NCBI GenBank assembly: GCA_030605085.1
Contig: JAUWBH010000106.1
Coordinates: forward strand, 1-20,914
Direction: 5' to 3'
DNA length: 20,914 nt
Source of the DNA: Promethearchaeota archaeon
GTDB lineage: Archaea; Asgardarchaeota; Lokiarchaeia; Sigynarchaeales; SOKP01
Shown here piece after piece: positions 15,189 to 20,914 of the stretch. The position numbers and the translations under genes were made by a program. The stretch's first letter is position 1. Each line of letters begins with the position of its first letter. Below the pieces are notes generated by a model. That model was not told the DNA's origin, ran no database searches, and saw only the letters and a program-made list of their open reading frames with translations.

Positions 15189-16469
15189 ATGGAAGTTACA
15201 GAGTTAAGAAAGATATATCAGATTGATAAAGACCGATTACATAACCATTACAAACGAATTAAAAACCAATTTCAAAATCTGAGCCCAATTGAAATCGTAG
15301 CAAAATTTTTGGTTAACCGATCAATTGGAAATACGACTGACGATGTCTTGGGTCTTCTTAACCATTTTAAAGATAGAATTGCTGATGATAAAGAAATTTT
15401 AGATTTAGCTTTTGAATGGATTCGTGCTCAAAAAGTTCGTTTAGAATATAAGAAATACCTCATAAGAGCTCAATACCACGACGATATAAATCTTGCTATT
15501 GACGATTGTATAGTCGAATTTTTCCTTGAACACGATAAATACCTAAGAAAATTATGTAAAGAAGATGTTTTAGAATTCGAAATCAGTGCTCTTTACGAAA
15601 CATTTTTTAATCCTTACGATATTGAGACTTTTGATATAAATAATATCTTAGAACGATTTAGGAACAAAGTTCCAACCATATTTAAGGAAAACCATAAAAT
15701 TGATACAAGGATAGTAACATTACGAGCAGGGTTATCCCAAATAATAAAAGAAGATTACGAACGCGTATTAAAGGATAGAAAAGAGGAAGTGAAAACGAAA
15801 GATCTAAGCCGTACTCCCCATTTTAGACCTAAAAAAGAAGAAATCTCCGAATTTAATGGGACGCTTTTAGAGAGAATGATTAAAACTTTTTGTTTCAAAA
15901 AGGAGCAACTTGGTACTAAAGAAATTGAAGACTCTGTTAAAAATCTTCTAGCGAGCTACTTAAAATTTGGTTCTTTTTATAATTACGAGGAATTTAAGGA
16001 GATTCTAATAAAATCCTTAGCAGAATTCATGAACGCGGGTTTAACAGACAATTTAAAACCATCTCACCCTAAAGGAGTATTAGAAACACTAATTTCGAAA
16101 GCACTAGAAGAATTTAGGGAGATTCACCAAATTAAAATTTTAGATGGACTTGCTTGGGTAAACGATTTAAAACCAGTTTTAAAGAAATTCGTAACAAAAT
16201 TTGTTGATGAGCTTTTCAAGCCAAAAAAAGCCCCATTTTCTCCAGAAATTATAGAAAAAGAACCACCAGAGAAAGAAAAGCTAAAAGAAGAAAAACCTTC
16301 AGATGAAATAGATTTTAGCGTGATTTTTAATATAGACTTAGAAGTTGAAGAATATCGAAATAAATTAGAAAAACTTTTAGAAACATCTAAGCATACTTCA
16401 ATTGAGAAAAGAAACATTATAAGAATGAAGGTTCAAGAATTTAAAATGGAAAAAAGAAAAAATTTTTAA
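15189..16469 (+). CDS. Unrecognised helical protein, family A with C-terminal tail domain (426 aa)
   Basis: I do not recognise this family. The main domain (about residues 1-345) is almost entirely helical and charged. Its best-conserved block is FEWIRAQKVRLEYKK (75-89), identical in the paralogue at 17599, followed by an Asp-Asp-x-x-(V/I)-x-(F)-FLE region, FEISALYE and RNKVPTIFKE. Another shared block is (E)-FNGTLLER, and a third is LDG-(L/T)-AWVNDLKPVLK. A Pro/Glu/Lys-rich linker (about 347-370) leads to a small tail domain (about 371-426: VEEYRNKLEKLLETSKHTSI...RMKVQEF). No signal peptide, membrane segment or catalytic motif is visible. It starts a three-gene plus-strand run and is divergent from the repeat-nuclease gene with about 270 bases between them, including the 25-nt repeat. 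Confidence 0.75.
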   Translation: MEVTELRKIYQIDKDRLHNHYKRIKNQFQNLSPIEIVAKFLVNRSIGNTTDDVLGLLNHFKDRIADDKEILDLAFEWIRAQKVRLEYKKYLIRAQYHDDINLAIDDCIVEFFLEHDKYLRKLCKEDVLEFEISALYETFFNPYDIETFDINNILERFRNKVPTIFKENHKIDTRIVTLRAGLSQIIKEDYERVLKDRKEEVKTKDLSRTPHFRPKKEEISEFNGTLLERMIKTFCFKKEQLGTKEIEDSVKNLLASYLKFGSFYNYEEFKEILIKSLAEFMNAGLTDNLKPSHPKGVLETLISKALEEFREIHQIKILDGLAWVNDLKPVLKKFVTKFVDELFKPKKAPFSPEIIEKEPPEKEKLKEEKPSDEIDFSVIFNIDLEVEEYRNKLEKLLETSKHTSIEKRNIIRMKVQEFKMEKRKNF

Positions 16470-16536
16470 AAACTAAAAATTTAAGAATATTTGTATAAAA
16501 CAAGGGGATATTTTTACTTTATTAAGAGTTATTTAA

Positions 16537-17565
16537 ATGAAGGAAGCAGATCTTATCTTAGGATTGTTTTATTCTGACGAAAATAATTTAATTTTCGATA
16601 ATATTAAGTTTTCAGAAATGTTAACTGAGGAGAACAAAAACCACATTAACATGCTTCCTTATAAATTTTTAGGCCCCTTATTTTTAACCGCAGCGAGTAG
16701 TGAAGAGAGCTGGAGAATTGGATTTATTGAATTGTCGTTATCATTACGTACAGAAAGGACTTATGATATAGATATTATCCAATCTTTTTTTAGCCTTAAT
16801 TCTTCCATAGAGTCTGAAGAAGGACTTTTAACTCATCTTTTTGCTTTAATCGGTTCTCCTCACACTGAAGATGTTAAAATTTTACACGATAAATTAATTA
16901 AATTTATTCATCCAAGCATTATTCAAGGAAAAATTGTCTCCGAAAGTATATTAGGTAGTGATTTTAAATTCAGACAATTTATTAACGAGGAATTAAATAG
17001 AGGTCTTAATCTAATTGAGTATTCTCTTGGTTCAGCAAGAAAAATGTATAGGAAGGAGCAACAAAACTACTATTGTGTTGGTTTAATTGAAAGAACAATA
17101 AGTAAAGATTCAAAAACAATTTACCTTTATACTTTTGATAAAGACGACCCTTTAAGAAAACATGCTCTCTCCTTAATTCCATCGTATTACATCATGGTAA
17201 TATTAGCCGATTATTACGAGAATCTTGTAGAAGAAACATTAAACGCTTTTGGTAAAACGAGCGTGTATCCAAATATTAGAACGATTAGATTACATTATAA
17301 AGAGAAACATGCTTTTTATAAGGAAGAATTTAATGTTGAGAACAATATAAAAAAGAGTTATGGTGTTATTTTAGTCCCTGAAAGCATGGATGTTGAAGAA
17401 GCCCACAATTTATCTTTCTATAAAAGAAATTTAAGATTTATTTTAGATGGAAATAAAGGTTTAACTGAAATTATGAGGAGTATTAACCCTCACTTCAAGT
17501 TTGAGAAATGGTGTACAGCGACAGATGAAGATCTAAATAAAATTAGACAATGCTTTGATGACTAA
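16537..17565 (+). CDS. Unrecognised protein, family B (342 aa)
   Basis: The family is not recognised. The protein opens with MKEADLILGLFYSDENNLIF, a hydrophobic strand followed by an acidic turn. It continues as a mixed alpha/beta soluble protein. A central block (NYYCVGLIERTISK, then TIYLYTFDKDDPLRKHAL) and a helix (PSYYIMVILADYYENLVEET) look like a small sensory or longin-like alpha/beta unit, but this is only a resemblance. No membrane segment or nucleotide-binding motif is visible. A TATA-like string (TATAAAA, 16494-16500) lies about 40 bases before the ATG, so it may have its own promoter inside the run. It sits between two family A genes and only 33 bases from the second. A decayed N-terminal copy lies at 12728-12838. 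Confidence 0.7.
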   Translation: MKEADLILGLFYSDENNLIFDNIKFSEMLTEENKNHINMLPYKFLGPLFLTAASSEESWRIGFIELSLSLRTERTYDIDIIQSFFSLNSSIESEEGLLTHLFALIGSPHTEDVKILHDKLIKFIHPSIIQGKIVSESILGSDFKFRQFINEELNRGLNLIEYSLGSARKMYRKEQQNYYCVGLIERTISKDSKTIYLYTFDKDDPLRKHALSLIPSYYIMVILADYYENLVEETLNAFGKTSVYPNIRTIRLHYKEKHAFYKEEFNVENNIKKSYGVILVPESMDVEEAHNLSFYKRNLRFILDGNKGLTEIMRSINPHFKFEKWCTATDEDLNKIRQCFDD

Positions 17566-17598
17566 TTTTACATAAAAATAAAAAGCCAATTTGATGTT

Positions 17599-18621
17599 AT
17601 GGAAGATATAAATTTTGATCATGTTTATAAGATTGATGAGGAGCGTCTATATAAATATTACGAAAGAATTAAGAATCAATTTGGATCTGTAGATTCGCTC
17701 AAAGCCATAGCTAAATTTTTGAACAACCAATCCATTGGAAGTTCTTTTATTGAAGTTTCCAAAATTCTTAATTATTACAAAATAAAATTAAAAGAAAAAC
17801 TTCTGGATTTCGCGTTTGAATGGATAAGAGCTCAGAAAGTTCGCTTAGAATATAAAAAATTTCTCGTTCGAGCTCAATTTCCTAACGATGAATTAGCTGT
17901 TGACGAATGCATTTTTCTTTTTTTTCTTGAATTTGATAATTATCTTCGAAGATTGTTTAATGAAAATATAAAAGAATTCGAAATAAGTGCACTATATGAA
18001 GTATTTTTGATTCCTTATGAAACTAAAAGCTTTGATATTGATAAAATCTTAGAAAAACATAGAAATAAAGTTCCTACTATATTTAAAGAAACTAAACGAA
18101 CTGATACAAGCATCTTTACGCTTCGCTGTGGTTTATCGGATATAATAAAAAACGATTATGAAACAGTAAGATTTGCTCGAAAAGAAGAAAGAAAAATGAA
18201 AGAATTAAAGCCAACTAGCTTTTACGATCAAAGAAAAATAGAAGTTGCTGAATTTAACGGAACACTACTAGAAAGAAAGATTAAGTCTTATTGTTTTAAA
18301 AAGGAAGAAATGAGTTCAAACGATATTGAAAGCGCAGTTAGTAGTTTCTTGTCGTCTTACTTTAAGTTCGGAACCTTTTATAAATACGAGGACTACGAAG
18401 AAAATCTAGTTAAATCTTTAGCAGAATACATCAATTCAGGCCTTACGGAAAACTTAAAAAATCAACGCACGATAAATTCCTTGAAGAGCTCCATTTCTGA
18501 ATTGCTAACAAAATTTAGAGCTATGGTTCAAACGAAGGAATTAGATGGAACAGCTTGGGTTAATGATTTGAAACCAGTACTCAAAGATTTCGTGACTCAA
18601 TTTATTAATAACCTTTTCTAA
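17599..18621 (+). CDS. Unrecognised helical protein, family A paralogue without tail (340 aa)
   Basis: This is a clear paralogue of the 15189-16469 product over its whole length: KIDEERLYKYYERIKNQF matches QIDKDRLHNHYKRIKNQF, and FEWIRAQKVRLEYKK, FEISALYE, RNKVPTIFKE, FNGTLLER and AWVNDLKPVLK are shared. It ends where the linker begins in the longer paralogue (FINNLF against FVDELF), so it lacks the Pro/Glu-rich linker and tail domain. A separate small gene 172 bases downstream encodes the missing tail. It follows family B with a 33-base gap and is probably cotranscribed. No function can be inferred beyond a likely shared complex with its paralogue and B. Confidence 0.75.
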   Translation: MEDINFDHVYKIDEERLYKYYERIKNQFGSVDSLKAIAKFLNNQSIGSSFIEVSKILNYYKIKLKEKLLDFAFEWIRAQKVRLEYKKFLVRAQFPNDELAVDECIFLFFLEFDNYLRRLFNENIKEFEISALYEVFLIPYETKSFDIDKILEKHRNKVPTIFKETKRTDTSIFTLRCGLSDIIKNDYETVRFARKEERKMKELKPTSFYDQRKIEVAEFNGTLLERKIKSYCFKKEEMSSNDIESAVSSFLSSYFKFGTFYKYEDYEENLVKSLAEYINSGLTENLKNQRTINSLKSSISELLTKFRAMVQTKELDGTAWVNDLKPVLKDFVTQFINNLF

Positions 18622-18793
18622 TTAATCTAAAGTTATAATTACAAACTTTTTAATTTCCTTGTCTTTGAAGTTAGAGTTGTTGTTTTTTACTTCTTTTGTT
18701 TTAGAAAAAATTATAAAACTATATTTTTATTAAAAAAATATAAAATATTGCTTTTTTTTATTTTGGAAAAAATAAAAAATAACAGGGTATAAA

Positions 18794-18994
18794 ATGAGTG
18801 ATAAAGGAATAAGTCAACATATAGATTATGAATCTGTATTTGACCCAGACGTTAATGTTGAGGAATATTTAGAAAATTTGGAGAATCTTTTAAGAAGGGC
18901 AAGAGTAAGTATAATAGAGCGAAGAACAATAATGAGACAGAAAGCTAAGGAATTTCGCGAAAGAACTCGAAAGAGAGATGTAAGAAATCGTTAA
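18794..18994 (+). CDS. Free-standing tail domain of family A (66 aa)
   Basis: The short protein matches the tail of the 426-residue family A product. DYESVFDPDVNVEEYLENLE aligns with DFSVIFNIDLEVEEYRNKLE, and the following (S)-I-x-E-(R/K)-R-x-x-(I)-x-R-x-K-x-x-E-F pattern is kept, with a basic C-terminus. The 172 AT-rich bases between it and the 17599 paralogue have no continuous frame, and a TATA-like string (about 18738-18745) precedes it. It is therefore a separate gene, not a frameshifted end. This is a gene fission in one paralogue, or a fusion in the other. Confidence 0.65.
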   Translation: MSDKGISQHIDYESVFDPDVNVEEYLENLENLLRRARVSIIERRTIMRQKAKEFRERTRKRDVRNR

Positions 18995-19012
18995 GAATTT
19001 AAAAAAAAAAAA

Positions 19013-19594
19013 TTAATTTTTAAAAATCTTTTCCAATTTTTTTTTAATTATTGTATTTTCTTCTTGAATTAGATGGTCCTTTAATTTATTACATACTAGA
19101 AAATTTTCTTTTATTAAATTAAGGTTATCTAATAGCTTAATTGTGGCCCATCTTACTGAATCGTCAGGATCATCCAATAAAGGTAAAATAAAATTAAGGT
19201 ACTTGGTGGCATCAGCTACACCTCTATTTTCAATAAGCATTAATGTTCGTGCTCTAATAACAAAATCAGGGCGGTATAATTGAGCCACAAGGATATCTTG
19301 AATCTGCTTATTTTTGATGGCATTCAGAATAAATTCCAATATCTTTTTATTAAAAAGGCGAGTTCCATCCATTTCACTAATGGAGGATTCAATTACAGAT
19401 TCGGCTATTTTATCTAATTTAGGTTTTTTGCCTATTATAAATAATAAGCTTTCAAAAGAGATGAAAAAATCTTCAGAAAGATTCGTTTTTAAGTTATAAA
19501 CTAGCTTTTTTATAATTTTGTCGGTTACTTTCGAGATTTCAATAAATTTCCAATTCTCTTTATCCAAATCTTTAAAATTATTAATAGCATTCAT
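19013..19594 (-). CDS. HEAT-repeat-like protein (193 aa)
   Basis: The protein is all-helical. The C-terminal half holds HEAT/PBS-lyase-like repeats: LYRPDFVIRARTLMLIENRG, then ATKYLNFILPLLDDPDDSVR followed by WATIKLLDNLNLI. The turn D-(D)-P-(D)-D-x-V-R-(W)-A is typical of such repeats, which form protein-binding surfaces. The N-terminal half (FESLLFIIGKKPKLDKIAES) fits further degenerate repeats. No catalytic motif is seen. It ends 18 bases from the stop of the tail gene and is convergent with it. Whether it belongs with the A/B locus cannot be told. Confidence 0.6.
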   Translation of the reverse strand: MNAINNFKDLDKENWKFIEISKVTDKIIKKLVYNLKTNLSEDFFISFESLLFIIGKKPKLDKIAESVIESSISEMDGTRLFNKKILEFILNAIKNKQIQDILVAQLYRPDFVIRARTLMLIENRGVADATKYLNFILPLLDDPDDSVRWATIKLLDNLNLIKENFLVCNKLKDHLIQEENTIIKKKLEKIFKN

Positions 19595-19923
19595 TGATCA
19601 AATAAGTGTATCCCTTATTTATTTAATTTATTATTAAAATGAAAATAACAAATTTAATCGTTAATGATAATCTCAAATATTAAAGATTAAATATTTGGCA
19701 ATTAAAATTTTAATAAAAAAATGATTTTCGACAAAAATTTTTAATAAAATAATTTCTACTAAATAAAAAATTCAACTTATGTGAACTTGCATATTCAAAT
19801 TTAAGTTGAAATTAGGTTATTAACATTATTATACAAAACATCTTGCTTCTGCTCGCTTGAAATTTTAGGCTATTTTAATAGAATGGTGAAATTTCATTAA
19901 ATAATATTTTAATAGAATGGTGA
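19595..19923. other. AT-rich intergenic region
   Basis: This 329-base stretch separates the start of the HEAT-like gene from a small membrane-protein gene and should hold promoters for both. It is nearly all A/T. A 20-base direct repeat occupies its right end. No gene or RNA was recognised in the rest. Confidence 0.45.
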
Positions 19924-19924
19924 A
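19871..19924 (+). repeat. 20-nt direct repeat before the small membrane-protein gene
   Basis: TATTTTAATAGAATGGTGAA occurs at 19871-19890 and 19905-19924, with 14 bases between. The second copy runs into the ATG at 19924 and carries an ATGGTGA that lies just before it. It could be a duplicated translation or operator region, or a small tandem duplication. Confidence 0.7.
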
Positions 19925-20115
19925 TGTATGTAAAAAAGAGCCAAGAAAATATTTCAATACTTAGTGGCATTAGTCCTATTATTGGATTCATTTTTGCCAT
20001 TATTGCATCAATTCAATGGTGGAGAAAAAAAGATAGCCGCTTCATCATAGTTATAGCATTTATATGGAATTTGCTTCATATTTATGAGGTAATAATATAT
20101 GGTGACTTTTCTTAG
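19924..20115 (+). CDS. Small membrane protein (63 aa)
   Basis: The frame from ATG 19924 to TAG encodes two hydrophobic segments, ISPIIGFIFAIIASIQWW and RFIIVIAFIWNLLHIYEVII, separated by a short basic loop (RKKDSR). This is a two-helix membrane hairpin. No family was recognised. The start lies directly after a 20-base direct repeat, so the exact initiation site is uncertain. As a very short gene it could be spurious, but the two well-formed membrane helices argue for it. Confidence 0.45.
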   Translation: MYVKKSQENISILSGISPIIGFIFAIIASIQWWRKKDSRFIIVIAFIWNLLHIYEVIIYGDFS

Positions 20116-20272
20116 CCAATATTTCTTTTCTTGAATTTTTTGCTCCCAATCCCGTTACTCTGTAGTATCAAAGATTATATAGAGAAAAAAAAAAGAGAGT
20201 GACAAAGAATGATTTATCCACTTATTTTCTAATGATTTTTTAATATTTTAATGCTTTACATCAATCATGGTT

Positions 20273-20560
20273 TTGAACTACCACTAGCTAAAGCAAGTGG
20301 ATTCCTAATTCACAAAAAACCGCTTGACAAATTCTGGAATCGTGTCAAGTCTTACATTTTCTCCAAAGGCTTAACTTCCCGCTATTCCATCGGTAGAAAT
20401 CTTTCTCTTTTTGTGTCGTTGGTTATCCGACTAAAGAGAAAGAATCAATCAAAATATATTTTGAAAGAATTTAAAAATGGATAGTGTATTGGTTTAGTGA
20501 ATTCTTCTCACGCTCAATTCATCACTTCCCTGAAGGAAAGTGTTTTCTTGAGCAGTCAGG
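20273..20560 (-). mobile_element. Probable right end of a decayed IS200/IS605-type (TnpB) element
   Basis: On the minus strand the sequence ends with an imperfect hairpin followed by TTCAA. The hairpin pairs CCACT with AGTGG (20281-20285 and 20296-20300), with an A-A mismatch, two GC pairs and loop TAAA. TTCAA (20273-20277) resembles the terminal hairpin and cleavage sequence of IS200/IS605 right ends. Inside the element further hairpins occur: CTTGACA/TGTCAAG (20323-20329 with 20343-20349) enclosing ATTC/GAAT, and one near 20524-20543. A short minus-strand frame has REVKPLEKM, similar to TnpB C-termini, broken by stops. No intact tnpB or tnpA is present. A plus-strand frame at 20251-20484 is judged antisense to it. 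The left limit is well placed and the right limit is a guess. Confidence 0.4.
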
Positions 20561-20673
20561 ATAAAAAAGGGCAAATTCAATTAATTCAATTAGTTCTATC
20601 TTAAAAGAATTTATATTTACGAAAAAATTATTCATTTTATGTTTTATTCCATATATAAAAAGGTTAGATTTAA

Positions 20674-20914
20674 TTGAATGATTTATTCTCGGAAATTGAT
20701 GATATCTTCCATTCAAAGTCTCTGGCAATTTATGGTGTGAGTAGGAAAGGTGGTTTGGGAAATATTTTGTTACAGGGATTTATTGATCAAGAATTTCCTA
20801 AAATATTTATCGTTAATCCTAGAATAACTGAATCTAATGTTAAAATAATGGGAATACCTGTTTTCTCAGATTTGAAATCCATTGGAGAGCCTGTAGATCT
20901 GGTTATATGTTCCA
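20674..20914 (+). CDS. Acyl-CoA synthetase (ADP-forming), N-terminal CoA-binding domain, partial
   Basis: This frame runs off the right edge. TTG 20674 is the first start after an in-frame TAA (20671-20673); an ATG at 20679 is in another frame. The product begins LNDLFSEIDDIFHSKSLAIY, then GVSRKGGLGNILLQGFID, KIFIVNPRI and PVFSDLKSIGEPVDLVICS. This is the Rossmann-like CoA-binding domain of NDP-forming acetyl- and acyl-CoA synthetases: the residue run SLAIYGVSRK..G.GN corresponds to the usual SIAVIGASR..G.VG. Those enzymes make ATP from acyl-CoA, ADP and phosphate in fermenting archaea. The His-containing and ATP-grasp parts lie outside the window, so substrate and intactness cannot be judged. 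Confidence 0.7.
   Translation, partial: MNDLFSEIDDIFHSKSLAIYGVSRKGGLGNILLQGFIDQEFPKIFIVNPRITESNVKIMGIPVFSDLKSIGEPVDLVICS

Noticed and set aside
18622..18793. Frameshift joining the 340-aa family A paralogue to the tail gene
   Set aside because: The 172-base gap is highly AT-rich with no open frame resembling the linker, so two separate genes are more likely than one broken gene.
20251..20484. Plus-strand 77-aa frame
   Set aside because: It begins across the IS200/IS605-like terminal hairpin and runs antisense to TnpB-like remnants; no protein family was recognised.

Overview
The window reads as a piece of an AT-rich archaeal chromosome, most likely an Asgard archaeon of the Lokiarchaeia type. 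The reasons are a Rab/Arf-like small GTPase gene beside a TrmB-type regulator, a Re-citrate/homocitrate synthase-type enzyme, a 4-hydroxybutyryl-CoA dehydratase-type radical enzyme, the start of an ADP-forming acyl-CoA synthetase, and several surface or membrane proteins built on zinc ribbons and beta-helices. This is inferred from gene content; no rRNA or tRNA gene was seen.

Layout. Positions 1-437 (minus strand) are the 5' part of a group II intron whose maturase would lie beyond the left edge. Positions 605-895 hold a small hypothetical gene. Positions 1123-5787 are a plus-strand operon-like run: a six-pass membrane protein ending in a zinc ribbon, a short duplicated zinc-ribbon frame, a winged-helix/zinc-ribbon/membrane protein, a secreted acidic membrane-anchored protein, and a NosD-like beta-helix surface protein. 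A convergent Re-citrate/homocitrate synthase-type gene (5935-7278, minus) and the divergent dehydratase (7670-9217) form a small metabolic block. A minus-strand pair follows: the small GTPase (10273-10827), carrying a 30-nt in-frame insert with a stop, then the TrmB-like regulator (9282-10247).

Positions 11000-20700 are accessory in character. They hold an intact sugar-phosphate isomerase/epimerase-like gene and a 5'-truncated copy of it, remnants of other genes, a 594-residue protein with three 91-residue repeats and a C-terminal PD-(D/E)XK nuclease fold, and a locus of two unrecognised families arranged A-B-A'-tail (15189-18994). After these come a HEAT-like protein, a small membrane protein and a probable IS200/IS605-type element end. 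The window closes inside the CoA-binding domain of an acyl-CoA synthetase.

The strongest candidates for something undescribed are the repeat-plus-nuclease protein beside the A-B-A'-tail locus, and the GTPase whose stop-containing insert can be removed in frame and has partial bulge-helix-bulge-like pairing. Gene functions here are from reading motifs by eye; no alignments or searches were run.
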